Virus record (IMG/VR): IMGVR_UViG_3300047557_002186
Coordinates: 1 to 51,574 of that record
Source of the DNA: a virus
Direction: 5' to 3' (one strand)
DNA: 51,574 nucleotides
Below, piece by piece: positions 1-8,417 of the stretch; within the stretch, counting starts at the first letter, position 1, and every line of letters begins with the position of its first letter. The position numbers and the translations under genes are program-made. The notes beneath the pieces were generated by a model. That model saw only the letters and a program-made list of their open reading frames with translations, had not been told where the DNA came from and did not search any database.

Positions 1-489
1 GAATATGAAGGGTATTCTGGATATGAAGGAGAGTTCAATCCATTTTATGGTAAGAAGCATTCAAAAGAAACTAAAGAAAAATTAAGACAAATAACATTAG
101 AACTTTGTAAAAATGAATCTTTTAGAATGAGTAGGGCAAATTATGGAGAAAAAAATGGAATGTATAAAAGCGAAAGATTTGGAGAACTAAATCCAATGTG
201 GGGTAAAACTCATTCTGAAGATACAAAAGAAAAACAAAGGATCAAAAGAAAAGAATGGTTTAAAAATAATAAAAGTCCAAACAAAGGTAAACCTTGCCCA
301 GAAAGTACAAAGAAAGCAATATCCGATAAAAATAGTAAAGAGTATAAATTAATTTCTCCCAAAGGAGAAATTATAGAAATCAAAAACCTCACTAAATTTG
401 CAAAAGAAAATAATTTAAGTATTGGATGTCTACAACACGTTGTTAATGGGAGAAATAAATCACATAAGGGTTGGAAAAATGCCGCATGA
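1..489 (+). CDS. Homing endonuclease, C-terminal part (start outside window)
   Basis: The frame is open from base 1, so the N-terminal catalytic domain (GIY-YIG or HNH) lies upstream of the window. The visible part has repeated NUMOD3-type DNA-binding motifs (NPFYGKKHSKETKEK, then NPMWGKTHSEDTKEKQR) followed by a NUMOD1-like tail (LTKFAKENNLSIGCLQHVVNG) typical of phage free-standing homing endonucleases. Its last 11 bases overlap the start of the gp4 gene, so it is inserted tightly within the head/tail operon. The catalytic class cannot be told from this fragment. Confidence 0.85.
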   Translation, partial: EYEGYSGYEGEFNPFYGKKHSKETKEKLRQITLELCKNESFRMSRANYGEKNGMYKSERFGELNPMWGKTHSEDTKEKQRIKRKEWFKNNKSPNKGKPCPESTKKAISDKNSKEYKLISPKGEIIEIKNLTKFAKENNLSIGCLQHVVNGRNKSHKGWKNAA

Positions 490-931
490 TTCAAAGTATC
501 ATCAAGGATATTTCCATCCAAGAAATCCAGAAAAATATATAGGAGATCCCCGAAACATAATATACCGAAGTGGGTGGGAACTTAAATTTATGCAATGGTG
601 TGATAGATCACCAAACATCATAAAATATGGATCAGAGGAGTTTTGTATTCCTTATTATAATCCAGTAAAGCAAAGAGTTTGTAGATATTTCCCGGATTTT
701 ATTATTGAAGTATTGGAAAGTAATGGAAAAATTCAGAAGTATGTTATTGAAATAAAACCAAAAAAACAAACTGTCCCTCCTACCCAAGGAAATAAAAAAA
801 CAAAAACATACATTAACGAGATTAATACCTATGCAGTTAATCAGTCTAAATGGAAAGCAGCACAAGAGTTTTGTAAGGATAATATGATTGGATTTAAGAT
901 TATCACAGAACAAGAATTAGGAATCAAGTAA
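479..931 (+). CDS. 4: Head completion protein gp4 (T4-like)
   Basis: Small protein of 150 residues, the usual length of T4 gp4, which completes the DNA-filled head before tail joining and has a nuclease-like fold. Diagnostic segments are NIIYRSGWELKFMQWCD, SEEFCIPYYNPV, YFPDFIIEV, VIEIKPKKQT and NQSKWKAAQEFC, in the order seen in T4 gp4. PDF and EIKPK resemble PD-(D/E)XK nuclease motifs. I chose the ATG at 479 because AAGGG lies 8 bases upstream; a longer frame from 422 only overlaps the endonuclease. The stop overlaps the next start (TAATG). Confidence 0.9.
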   Translation: MPHDSKYHQGYFHPRNPEKYIGDPRNIIYRSGWELKFMQWCDRSPNIIKYGSEEFCIPYYNPVKQRVCRYFPDFIIEVLESNGKIQKYVIEIKPKKQTVPPTQGNKKTKTYINEINTYAVNQSKWKAAQEFCKDNMIGFKIITEQELGIK

Positions 932-1317
932 TGGCAAAAGGTTTTGGTCAATATACCAGTATTCCTCCAAGAATGAGAGAACTAAAAAAGAGAATTGACG
1001 CTGCTGGTACATATGACCCAGAAGACCTGATGCTAATTATCATGGATGTATTAAAGGAAGAAGTATTATACCCAGAGCCAGGAAAGTTTTATACCTTTAT
1101 TTACTCACCAAAAACACCTGACATTGAATATGATCAACACCCTTTGATTGCTTGCACATCCTTAGAGAGATGGGGATTCAAAGGTATCAACTTTCACTGG
1201 AGAGAAGGAAGACAATATACATGGGAAGAAGTTGTGGGTAAACTTCATGTTGTAAAGTATGAAGAACTCGATGAAATGCTTTCTATACCTTATGCAAAAT
1301 TCCGTCTAAATAAATAA
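931..1317 (+). CDS. Conserved phage protein between gp4 and tube-cap genes, function unknown
   Basis: A 128-residue protein starting inside the gp4 stop codon, so probably translationally coupled. It contains KTPDIEYDQHPLI, a Lys-Thr-Pro...Tyr-Asp...His-Pro-Leu motif recurrent in tailed-phage proteins of unknown role, and a conserved-looking GINFHWREGRQYTWEEV segment. No catalytic signature or membrane segment is visible. Its position in the baseplate module suggests a virion or assembly role, but that is inference. Confidence 0.8.
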   Translation: MAKGFGQYTSIPPRMRELKKRIDAAGTYDPEDLMLIIMDVLKEEVLYPEPGKFYTFIYSPKTPDIEYDQHPLIACTSLERWGFKGINFHWREGRQYTWEEVVGKLHVVKYEELDEMLSIPYAKFRLNK

Positions 1318-1394
1318 AAACCCCCCTCATAAATGTCTCATACTCTACAAAAAATTGAGATAATTACTCCTGTAACAAATTGGAGGGATTTTTG

Positions 1395-2819
1395 ATGCCA
1401 CAACTTAACGGAAACACATATGAAGCACTTTCGGGTCCAAGTGAATTAACGATAGAGGGTGTAAAATATGATGTTAGAACAAGAGTAGTATATAACAATA
1501 GTGGAAGAACAGGAACGATTGATTCTGAAAAACCAATACAGTATGAATTCCAATATAGACAAAAACCAGATATAGGAAATCCAGCACCATCTTGGACACC
1601 ATTAGCAACAAGATCAACTGACAAATCAAAAAATAATGGTTGGGTATTTACTCAAGCAGCAGGACCTGGATTTAAAAAGGAATTAGTTAAACCAGGACCA
1701 AATACTTTAACAACATCTATGGATAGTGCGGCACAAAACGCATTAGCAAAAGATGCAAACGTTCCTGTTGCCAGAGCCCAACAAGCAATAGGAGCTGCAC
1801 CAAACAAAGCATTACCAACAGTCGCTGCAGATCAGAATCCCAACGCAGCATCTGGTGGTCCAAATCAAGCACAAGCAGCAGCACAAGGAGGAACACTAAC
1901 TCCAGAACAAGCGCAAGAATCAATAAAGGATTTAACTTCAAAAGAAACTGAAAGTTTATCAAGATCAAAGTTTCCACAAAACTTAAGATATCCTGCAAAC
2001 TTACAAATTAATCAGCAAGATGTAATTAAATTCAATATGGTAAAATATTCTCCAAGAAAATTTAAAAGTGGAGAAGGAACAATAAACCCAATTCAAGAAA
2101 GAAGAAAAATTACAGACGAATTAATTATCGGGAGCGTCTACTTACCAATACCCGGAGGAATTACAGATACAAATGCTGTTACCTGGGGAAGTGATTCTAT
2201 GGATCCCATACAATCAGCTCTCGCAAACATTGCTATGCAAGCAATCGGCGGTGGTGGTGAACCTGCTGCAAACAGCACTGCAGGAACAGTTACGGATATT
2301 TCCCAAAATTCAACAGATGCAAAATCCTGGGTTAAAAGTTATTTTGCTCAAGCAGCAACGGGAACAACAAACCTATTGTCAAGAACCCAAGGTGCAGTTA
2401 CAAATCCAAATATGGAGTTGTTATTTACGGGTCCAACCTTAAGACCTTTCACATTTACTTTCAAATTATCCGCAAGAGGCAAAGCTGATAGGGAACAAAT
2501 TAGACAAATTATAAGATTCTTTAAGCAGGGAATGGCAGTTCAAAGAACACAATCACAACTTTTCCTTAAAGCGCCACATACATTTAAAATACAATATCTA
2601 CATAGAGAAAAAGATCACCAATATATTAATAAGATTAAAGAATGTGCATTGCAATCCTTCACAGTAAACTACACTCCAGAAGGAAATTACATGACATTTG
2701 CAGATGGTTTAATGACTTCTTATGAGATAACAATGCAATTCCAAGAACTGGAACCAATCTTTAATGATGATTATGGAAATATTGACGGTAATGCAATAGA
2801 CTCAGAAATAGGATACTAA
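1395..2819 (+). CDS. 48: Baseplate tail-tube cap/initiator, gp48/gp54-like
   Basis: A 474-residue virion protein. The C-terminal half (about residues 190-465) has the gp48/gp54 pattern: LRYPANLQINQQDVIKFNM, MELLFTGPTLRPFTFTFKLS, REQIRQIIRFFKQGMAVQR and FLKAPHTFKIQY. Residues 110-180 are Ala/Gln-rich and look like a flexible insertion, which makes it longer than T4 gp48 (364). In T4 these proteins sit on the baseplate hub and start tail-tube growth. The start is the ATG with GGAGGG 7 bases upstream; the TTG 15 bases earlier contains the ribosome site and is rejected. gp48 versus gp54 cannot be settled by eye. Confidence 0.8.
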   Translation: MPQLNGNTYEALSGPSELTIEGVKYDVRTRVVYNNSGRTGTIDSEKPIQYEFQYRQKPDIGNPAPSWTPLATRSTDKSKNNGWVFTQAAGPGFKKELVKPGPNTLTTSMDSAAQNALAKDANVPVARAQQAIGAAPNKALPTVAADQNPNAASGGPNQAQAAAQGGTLTPEQAQESIKDLTSKETESLSRSKFPQNLRYPANLQINQQDVIKFNMVKYSPRKFKSGEGTINPIQERRKITDELIIGSVYLPIPGGITDTNAVTWGSDSMDPIQSALANIAMQAIGGGGEPAANSTAGTVTDISQNSTDAKSWVKSYFAQAATGTTNLLSRTQGAVTNPNMELLFTGPTLRPFTFTFKLSARGKADREQIRQIIRFFKQGMAVQRTQSQLFLKAPHTFKIQYLHREKDHQYINKIKECALQSFTVNYTPEGNYMTFADGLMTSYEITMQFQELEPIFNDDYGNIDGNAIDSEIGY

Positions 2820-2820
2820 A

Positions 2821-3519
2821 ATGGCAACACCATACTTTAGACAACTACCATCTTTTGAATATGTTAGCAGATTACCAGATGCTAAGATTAGTGATTACAT
2901 TGAAGTAAAGAACCTATTCAAAAAAGGAACACTTCGTCCAGATATTTTTCAAGAAGTATCATTCTTTGAAAAATACAAAATTATTGGAGATGATCGCCCA
3001 GATAACGTTGCGTATCAAATCTATGATGATTCATCTTTAGATTGGGTAATTCTTCTCTCAAACAATATTATCAATATCCAAACAGAATGGCCAATGACTC
3101 AAGTATCTTTTGATACTTACTTAAGAGAAAAATATGGAGTTGGACTGAACACAGAAGAAGAAATCTATGCAAAGATTTATGGTGTTCATCACTATGAAAC
3201 AATTGAAATTAAAAATAGTCAAGGAGTTGTAATCATTCCAGCGGGTCTGGAAGTTCCTCAAAACTATGCTTCTGGTTGGTCTTATTATGATGCGTTCAGA
3301 GAATCACAAGTTACTCTTTCAAATGTAACTACCCCAGTTACTAACTATGAATATGAAGAAAAACTTGAGGATGCAAAGAGAAATATCTACGTACTCAAAC
3401 CAAGATACTTAAATATTGTTCTTGATGATATGGAAGAAATGATGACATATAAAGAAGGTGCCACTCAGTATGTGAGCGACACCTTGAAGAGAGCTGACAA
3501 TATCAGACTTTATTCTTGA
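2821..3519 (+). CDS. 53: Baseplate wedge protein gp53
   Basis: A 232-residue protein starting 1 base after the tube-cap stop. PDNVAYQIYDDSSLDWVILL followed by NNIINIQTEWPMTQ matches the signature of T4 gp53, a wedge subunit needed for joining six wedges around the hub. The middle (about 105-180) is more divergent. It ends nose to nose with gp32: the two stop codons abut as TGATCA at 3517-3522, and no terminator lies between these converging genes. Confidence 0.9.
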   Translation: MATPYFRQLPSFEYVSRLPDAKISDYIEVKNLFKKGTLRPDIFQEVSFFEKYKIIGDDRPDNVAYQIYDDSSLDWVILLSNNIINIQTEWPMTQVSFDTYLREKYGVGLNTEEEIYAKIYGVHHYETIEIKNSQGVVIIPAGLEVPQNYASGWSYYDAFRESQVTLSNVTTPVTNYEYEEKLEDAKRNIYVLKPRYLNIVLDDMEEMMTYKEGATQYVSDTLKRADNIRLYS

Positions 3520-4467
3520 TCAATCTTCAGCAAGACGCTGGAAGTAAGAAAGATCATCATCTTCATCCTCATCAACAGAACTGATTGTAGGAAGTGAAGG
3601 AGACTTAGAACGAGCATAAGACTGTTCCAGTTCTTCCACTACGCGATCTTGAACTGTAGGAGTTTGAGTGAACTCTTCAAGATCATCTTCCTGTTCAACC
3701 ACTGCACGGGAACGAGCAGGAGAAGAGTTCTTAAGACCCAGAACCATGTTCATACGACGCTCAAGTTCTTCATAGGACTTGAATTGATCTGGGGCAGTGA
3801 TTGCAGTCAACGAATATTCTTTCTTCCAGAGGGCTTCCAGAGCATCGTCATCATCCAGTAGTGGTTCAACAGAACCAAATTCTGACTTGTCGTAGTTCCA
3901 ATACCCATCTTTCTTTACGATTTTGAGTTTGAAATTAGCACCCTGCCAGAAGTCAAAAGGATTGATAGGAGTTTCATCCTCAAATTCAGGTTGCATTGCT
4001 TCCATGATCTTATCAAAGATCTTCTTACCGTACTTGAAGAGGAAGACCTTACCTTCATTATGAGGATTTACAGGATCTTTTACAACGTAGATATTGCTGT
4101 AGTAAGACAGTTTACGCTTTTGTTTGCGAACAGTTTCTTTGTTGGATTCAATACCACTGTTCCACAGTTCACGATTGTGTTCACCAAGAGGATCTTTTTG
4201 ACCAATAGTGGTCAGAGAGTTCTCAATGTACCAACCACCAGGACCTTGGAAGGCGTGAGAATACATTTTTGCCCAAGGAAGTTCTTCACCTTCAGGGGCA
4301 GGAAGGAAACGGATAACTGCGAAACCGTTACCAGTTTTATCCATTTCAGGTTTCCAGAGACGCTCATCAGCACCACCAGAAGTTGTACTCATCTTCTCAA
4401 CTTCCTTTACCAGTTTGGAAGTGAGAGAACCCAGTTTGGATTGTTTCTTGAGATCAGAAAAAGACAT
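3520..4467 (-). CDS. 32: Single-stranded DNA-binding protein gp32, lacking the zinc cysteines
   Basis: A 315-residue gp32. GNGFAVIRFLPAPEGEELPWA, GWYIENSL, RKLSYYSNIYVVKDPVNPHNEGK, FKYGKKIFDKI and FWQGANFKLK follow the T4 OB-fold core. The acidic tail (SSVDEDEDDDLSYFQRLAED) matches the C-terminal arm that binds replication partners. The T4 zinc site (His64, Cys77, Cys86, Cys90) is not kept: His is present in YSHAF, but the corresponding Cys segment reads NSLTTIGQKDPLGEHN with no cysteines. It coats ssDNA in replication and recombination and helps gp59 load helicase. Ribosome site CGGAGA lies upstream of the ATG. Confidence 0.95.
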   Translation of the reverse strand: MSFSDLKKQSKLGSLTSKLVKEVEKMSTTSGGADERLWKPEMDKTGNGFAVIRFLPAPEGEELPWAKMYSHAFQGPGGWYIENSLTTIGQKDPLGEHNRELWNSGIESNKETVRKQKRKLSYYSNIYVVKDPVNPHNEGKVFLFKYGKKIFDKIMEAMQPEFEDETPINPFDFWQGANFKLKIVKKDGYWNYDKSEFGSVEPLLDDDDALEALWKKEYSLTAITAPDQFKSYEELERRMNMVLGLKNSSPARSRAVVEQEDDLEEFTQTPTVQDRVVEELEQSYARSKSPSLPTISSVDEDEDDDLSYFQRLAED

Positions 4468-4512
4468 TAGATTTCTCCGTATTAGTTGGATTTGGCTTTT
4501 GTGTACTTCGTT

Positions 4513-4541
4513 ATTCTACAGGTCGGAACCCGTTTTGTCAA
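4513..4541 (-). promoter_or_regulatory. Host-type promoter for gp32
   Basis: On the minus strand TTGACA (4541-4536), 17 bp, TAGAAT (4518-4513). It lies within the end of the upstream gene, about 45 bases before the gp32 ATG. Confidence 0.7.
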
Positions 4542-4860
4542 TCTGCTGCTTCATCACATCAAGCATCTTGGACATGTTGTTCAAGATGATGTTCATATCA
4601 GTGCCAGGAGGCATACCCATCATAATGGCAGAGTTAATGATACGTTCTTTCATTTCTCTTGCTTCAGGATCATCAGACAAACTCATTCTTGTATAAAGAA
4701 CTTTTTGTTTTTCTAAAAGAGTTTCTAAAACTTCAACATGCTCAAGTTTTTCTTCTTTTGTCATAGAAGGAAACTTAAAAACATTGTTGTAAATTTGTTC
4801 TTGAAGTTCTGCGATTTCCGTCATTTCTGCACGGACGACTTCGGAACTAAAGAAACTCAT
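4516..4860 (-). CDS. DUF1825-like protein
   Basis: A 114-residue alpha-helical protein. The start MSFFSSEVVRAEM, the middle LETLLEKQKVLYTRMSLSDDPEA and the Met-rich helical end resemble the cyanobacterial DUF1825 family, which has no assigned function. It lies between gp32 and gp59, a slot where T4 has no extra gene, so it may be a host-derived partner of replication or transcription; this is inference. It overlaps gp59 by 4 bases, and its 3' end holds the gp32 promoter. Confidence 0.75.
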   Translation of the reverse strand: MSFFSSEVVRAEMTEIAELQEQIYNNVFKFPSMTKEEKLEHVEVLETLLEKQKVLYTRMSLSDDPEAREMKERIINSAIMMGMPPGTDMNIILNNMSKMLDVMKQQIDKTGSDL

Positions 4861-5453
4861 TGACCCTCCAAAATAATTTCTTTCAAGATTTTACGAAAAC
4901 GAAATACATCAATATTTAGAAACGGATTATATTTTTTAATCCGACGACTTACGGTTTGCCACACCGGGTCTTGAAGTTTCTTATCAAAGTTCTTTGAGTA
5001 TGCAAAGATCTTATCAAAAAGAACCATTGTTTCCAATGATACTTTACCACTTAAAAACTTTTTAAGTAGAACAGGATGTCCCTTTGAACACTTAAAGACA
5101 TCCTCAAATTTATTTTCTTCAAATAAAGATTGACTTTCTTCTTTGAAGACATATGAAAGTGATTGTATTTTCTTTTGCCAGGTTTGATATCTTGCCTCTC
5201 CGTCTTTCATCATTTCTCCAATCCAAAGTGTTTCTGGATCAGGACAAGAAACAAAATTAGCGACAAAAAATTCTACAACTTCTTGATCAGTTTTCTGTCT
5301 TGAAATCTTTTCAAACCAGAAACGATCCTTACGTTTGTAGAAAGACTGAACTGTTGCTCTACTTTTTCCACAGTACTTATGATAATCATAACTATCTTTT
5401 GTGAAGTGGTTTTTTAGAGCAAGATATTCACGATACGCATCAAACGGCTGCAC
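4857..5453 (-). CDS. 59: Helicase loader gp59
   Basis: YLALKNHFTKDSYDYHKYCG, FYKRKDRFWFEKIS and VEFFVANFVSCPDPETLWIGE match T4 gp59, which loads the gp41 helicase onto gp32-coated DNA at forks. I chose the GTG at 5453 (start of VQPFDAYREY) because AAGGAGG lies 10 bases upstream and family members start just before this motif. This gives 198 residues, near the T4 length of 217. A longer frame to 5561 only duplicates the end of the neighbouring gene in another frame. Confidence 0.9.
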   Translation of the reverse strand: MQPFDAYREYLALKNHFTKDSYDYHKYCGKSRATVQSFYKRKDRFWFEKISRQKTDQEVVEFFVANFVSCPDPETLWIGEMMKDGEARYQTWQKKIQSLSYVFKEESQSLFEENKFEDVFKCSKGHPVLLKKFLSGKVSLETMVLFDKIFAYSKNFDKKLQDPVWQTVSRRIKKYNPFLNIDVFRFRKILKEIILEGQ

Positions 5454-5739
5454 CTTTAGAATTCCTCCTTCTCTCCCGCTGACGTGCGAGGTAGTAGCTC
5501 CTATACGGTTCAGTGTTTCTCGCTTCTCTTCGCTTGCGGTTAACTTCATCACGATTTTCATTTAAATATTGTGTTGCTTTTTTCTTCAACCTTTCTTTAT
5601 TTTTCAAATACCATTGATGCTGCTGTTCTTTTATTGATTCATAAAAAGGAACATTGTTATCGGAAATATCAATATCAATGATTTCAGGTCCAAGAACACT
5701 AAAACATTCATTTAATGAAGAAAAATCAAACGGCATCAT
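5440..5739 (-). CDS. Small basic protein between gp33-like gene and gp59
   Basis: A 99-residue protein. The N-terminal third is acidic/hydrophobic (PFDFSSLNECFSVLGPEIIDI); the rest is strongly basic and helical (WYLKNKERLKKKATQYLNEN, then RKRREARN and RQRERRRN), as in nucleic-acid-binding tails. The start overlaps the gp33-like stop by one base (TAATG) and the end overlaps the gp59 start by 14 bases, so it belongs to this operon. T4 order (32-59-33) makes it a possible alternative to gp33, but the next gene fits better. Function not recognised. Confidence 0.75.
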   Translation of the reverse strand: MMPFDFSSLNECFSVLGPEIIDIDISDNNVPFYESIKEQQHQWYLKNKERLKKKATQYLNENRDEVNRKRREARNTEPYRSYYLARQRERRRNSKGAAV

Positions 5740-5996
5740 TAAAAAATCAATTTAGCACGGGAAGTTTTCTTCAGAAAGTTTAGTTCCATTGCTTCATACT
5801 TAATCTTTTCTTTCAAAGGTTTTGAGATGAGTTTTGGAACTGATTCCAAGTCAATGTTGTTCTGTTCGCAGAAATAGATAATTGCATCAATATAATTCAT
5901 CTCCACGTTTACTTGCACAAGGTTTTCAATCTCTTGTGCAAAACGTGATGGACAAAAGAACTTATTCTCTAATGCTTTCTCTAATTCATTCTCCAT
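5739..5996 (-). CDS. 33: Late promoter transcription accessory protein gp33-like
   Basis: An 85-residue protein. ARFAQEIE-type N-terminus (here CPSRFAQEIENLVQ), NYIDAIIYFCEQNNIDLESV and KLISKPLKEKIKYEAMELN are the conserved blocks of the small protein annotated as gp33 across marine T4-like phages. In T4, gp33 bridges host RNA polymerase and the sliding clamp for late transcription. Position next to gp59 agrees with T4 gene order. I placed the start at MENEL (5996), which overlaps the upstream stop by 11 bases; a start at 6020 is possible. Supported by the abundant late-type octamers in this window. Confidence 0.7.
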   Translation of the reverse strand: MENELEKALENKFFCPSRFAQEIENLVQVNVEMNYIDAIIYFCEQNNIDLESVPKLISKPLKEKIKYEAMELNFLKKTSRAKLIF

Positions 5997-6666
5997 CTGG
6001 CCTAATATTGTGATGTACAAATTCTTTGATATAACGAACTAATAGTCTAATATAATCGTCTTTGTTCCTTTTGTCAAATACTTTGACTTCACCGTTAGGA
6101 GTAACCATTAGTGTGATGAGTTTTTTAACAACCTGACCAGTGAGTTCGTAATATGCTGCAGCGTAGAATGTCTCTTGAACAAAATAGTTTTCAATCCATT
6201 CTTCTGGTTTAATTTTATCTGAAGTCTTAAAGTCAATAACTGCTAACTCTCCTTCGTACTCGGCAATACAATCAACTCGTCCAGCAAGTCCAAGATATTC
6301 TGAGTAGAGAGTTCTTTCAATTGCATGAATATTATTTATTTTATCAAGATAAGGTTTTGCATGAACATACATGAACTTTGTCAGGGGTTGATAATCATTC
6401 CAGTTTAGTTCCTTGTTTTCCAAATAGTCTTGACAGACTTGGTGGAAATCAGTTCCTCTTGCAGTTGCTTTTCTTGTGATCGCATTTGCTTTTTCTTCAC
6501 CAACTCTCTTTCTCCACTCAACAAAGATCTGTCGATTGTAGAAAGAGGTTACTGATGTGATAGAAGGCACCCACTGACCATCAGGAAGATTGTACAAGCG
6601 GATGCCATTTGTTTCTTTCTTTTCTAGTTCAAGATCACCTAAAAAATTACAATGATTAAAGGTCAT
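5986..6666 (-). CDS. PD-(D/E)XK exonuclease
   Basis: A 226-residue RecB-family nuclease-like protein. The catalytic core is visible at about residues 130-155: ...GLAGRVDCIAEYEGELAVIDFKTSDK gives the D...(D/E)XK triad (Asp in GRVD, Asp and Lys in IDFK), and QETFYAAAYYEL is the downstream helix with a Gln. Residues 30-45 (PSITSVTSFY) form the usual N-terminal motif. It is the phage-related exonuclease found near PhoH in cyanomyoviruses, probably acting on replication or recombination intermediates. It overlaps both neighbours. Confidence 0.85.
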   Translation of the reverse strand: MTFNHCNFLGDLELEKKETNGIRLYNLPDGQWVPSITSVTSFYNRQIFVEWRKRVGEEKANAITRKATARGTDFHQVCQDYLENKELNWNDYQPLTKFMYVHAKPYLDKINNIHAIERTLYSEYLGLAGRVDCIAEYEGELAVIDFKTSDKIKPEEWIENYFVQETFYAAAYYELTGQVVKKLITLMVTPNGEVKVFDKRNKDDYIRLLVRYIKEFVHHNIRPDGE

Positions 6667-7418
6667 ACACCAACTTCCATTTTTGCAAGAATGTACTCTT
6701 TGACTAAACCTGAACGAACAATATCATCTACACCAAATTCAATGATATCAATTGAAGGCATGATACGAAGTACTTTCATGAAATCAATAATACCATTCCT
6801 TTCATTTGTTTTGATCAGGTCAGTTTGAGTAGCATCACCACAGAACATGATTTTACTATTCTCACCAACACGAGTAATGATACTATCAAGTTCATGATAG
6901 TTCAAGTTCTGGAATTCATCTACAATAATGATTGCATTGTCCAGAGTAGTTCCGCGAATAAAAGAAGTGCTCCAAAAACTAATCGTTCCTTGAGTTTTGA
7001 GGTTTCCATAGAGCATCTCAAAGTCTGCATCTGTTGGCATTTGGAACATGTACTTTACCATATTCTTATAGGGAATTTGATAAAGTGAGGACTTATCCTC
7101 ATGATCGCCAGGAAGAAAACCAATTTCACGAGTAGCGACAAGAGACCTAACGATATAAATTTTTTCGTAAGGAGTCCTTTCATCAAGGACATCTTGAAGT
7201 GCATTATAAAGAGTGATAAACGTTTTACCAGTTCCTGCACATCCGTAAGCAACAATGTTTTGATTCTTTTCGTATGCTTCGTATAAAAGTTTTTGATTGT
7301 CTGTAAGAGGTTCAATATCTCTCATCAAATCAAGACCAATTGGTTTCTTGCGTTTCATTTGCTTTGCAGTCATTCCAACGCCAATTGGTTGATCGTCTAC
7401 TCTTTTCCTTCTTGCCAT
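6663..7418 (-). CDS. phoH: PhoH-like P-loop ATPase
   Basis: A 251-residue PhoH-family ATPase. The Walker A motif GCAGTGKT is at about residues 59-66, Walker B IIIVDEFQN at about 164-172, and a later sensor segment reads IMFCGDATQTDL. The basic N-terminus (MARRKR, KQMKRKKP) may touch nucleic acid. PhoH is nearly universal in cyanomyoviruses; a role in RNA or phosphate metabolism is proposed but unproven. It overlaps the exonuclease by 4 bases. Confidence 0.93.
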   Translation of the reverse strand: MARRKRVDDQPIGVGMTAKQMKRKKPIGLDLMRDIEPLTDNQKLLYEAYEKNQNIVAYGCAGTGKTFITLYNALQDVLDERTPYEKIYIVRSLVATREIGFLPGDHEDKSSLYQIPYKNMVKYMFQMPTDADFEMLYGNLKTQGTISFWSTSFIRGTTLDNAIIIVDEFQNLNYHELDSIITRVGENSKIMFCGDATQTDLIKTNERNGIIDFMKVLRIMPSIDIIEFGVDDIVRSGLVKEYILAKMEVGV

Positions 7419-7428
7419 ATAAAGTTAA

Positions 7429-7677
7429 TTAAATAGGTTTTACTTTTGAACCTGGTGCTTTTGATGCTGCGCGAAGAACATCATTCCATCCTGGATGAGA
7501 TTTCTTAAGTCTATCATAGACTTCACCAACCTCTCCTGCTGATGGACAAGTAGATGGATCACTCCAATCCCTTGTCCAATCTGGGTTATCTTCTTTCCAC
7601 TGGTCCCATTCAGTAACAGACATTGTTACTTCTTTCTGTTCACCAGTTTGTTTATTGATAACGGGGTAAGTTGCCAA
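7429..7677 (-). CDS. Small conserved cyanophage protein, function unknown
   Basis: An 82-residue protein. Visible features are the YPVINKQTGEQKEVTMSV start, a Trp-rich core (TEWDQWKEDNPDWTRDW) and a GEVGEVYDRLKKSHPGWNDVL tail. It resembles a small cyanophage protein that usually accompanies PhoH. No catalytic motif is visible. It starts 30 bases after the ThyX stop and ends 11 bases before PhoH. Confidence 0.8.
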   Translation of the reverse strand: MATYPVINKQTGEQKEVTMSVTEWDQWKEDNPDWTRDWSDPSTCPSAGEVGEVYDRLKKSHPGWNDVLRAASKAPGSKVKPI

Positions 7678-7706
7678 ATTTATGCCTCCATAGTATGTAA
7701 GGATAT

Positions 7707-8417
7707 TTATTCAATAGTAATAGAAGGGGGATCAATACAATCTGAACATCCCTCTCGAGTCCAACCAAGTGCTTCAGATACTGCAGGGAACTGACAAGTA
7801 AAGATACAACGAACAAGTTCAGCAATTTCCATATGTTCCTTCTGTGTACCATGTGCAGAGCGAAGATCAATGTAATGGATCCACGACCGCACAGAACCGG
7901 TCATATAGAGGCGTGTGGGCGTTGCCAGGGGCAGTACGAACCTTGCGCACTCCTTTGCCACACCCTTGTCCAGGAGGCGGTTGTAGAGGCGTAGAGCACT
8001 CTCAAAATGAACACGGATGTCTTCTGTCAGGGTCAGTTTCAAATAATCAGGAATGTCATCAATACTGTTCTGACGATTCTTAGTGTCCTGACGACGCAGT
8101 TCAGGAAGAGGAATGGTTTTATTCAAGAGATTTGTATCAGCATATCGTTGCGAAAATTCTTGATATGTAAACGAACGATGGCGAAGAATTTGAGCTGCGA
8201 TACCTCTTGTAGTATTGATCTCAACAGTCATTGAAGCTTGTTCAAAGATGCTCCAGTGTTGATGTTGAATACAATACTTGAGAAGACCAGAGAACTTCTC
8301 ATTTTCTTGATTAGCAGGATTACTTACGCGAGCACAATATGCCATGTGCTTTTCTGCATCTGGAGTAACACTGATGAGTTTTACTTCTGGTTTCATAAAC
8401 TCAAAATCATCGTACAT
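7707..8417 (-). CDS. thyX: Flavin-dependent thymidylate synthase ThyX
   Basis: Makes dTMP from dUMP using methylene-tetrahydrofolate and FAD. The ThyX motif is present as RHRSFTYQEFSQRY (about residues 75-88), preceded by WSIFEQASMT, and followed by the Arg-rich LYMTGSVRSWIHYIDLR with the usual ThyX ARxxL-like and HAQ-like context (SAHGTQKEH). Length about 236 residues is normal. Several ATGs cluster at 8438, 8426 and 8417; all overlap the upstream stop and the choice among them is uncertain. Works with NrdB in nucleotide supply. Confidence 0.95.
   Translation of the reverse strand: MYDDFEFMKPEVKLISVTPDAEKHMAYCARVSNPANQENEKFSGLLKYCIQHQHWSIFEQASMTVEINTTRGIAAQILRHRSFTYQEFSQRYADTNLLNKTIPLPELRRQDTKNRQNSIDDIPDYLKLTLTEDIRVHFESALRLYNRLLDKGVAKECARFVLPLATPTRLYMTGSVRSWIHYIDLRSAHGTQKEHMEIAELVRCIFTCQFPAVSEALGWTREGCSDCIDPPSITIE

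Noticed and set aside
422-478. N-terminal extension of gp4 by 19 residues
   Set aside because: It only overlaps the homing endonuclease in another frame; the ATG at 479 has a ribosome site and matches T4 gp4 length.
5440-5739. This small basic protein as gp33
   Set aside because: The neighbour at 5739-5996 has the conserved blocks I associate with gp33 in marine T4-like phages; this one does not.
7844-8083. Long plus-strand frame opposite thyX
   Set aside because: It is antisense to a clear ThyX and has no protein-like features or start signals.
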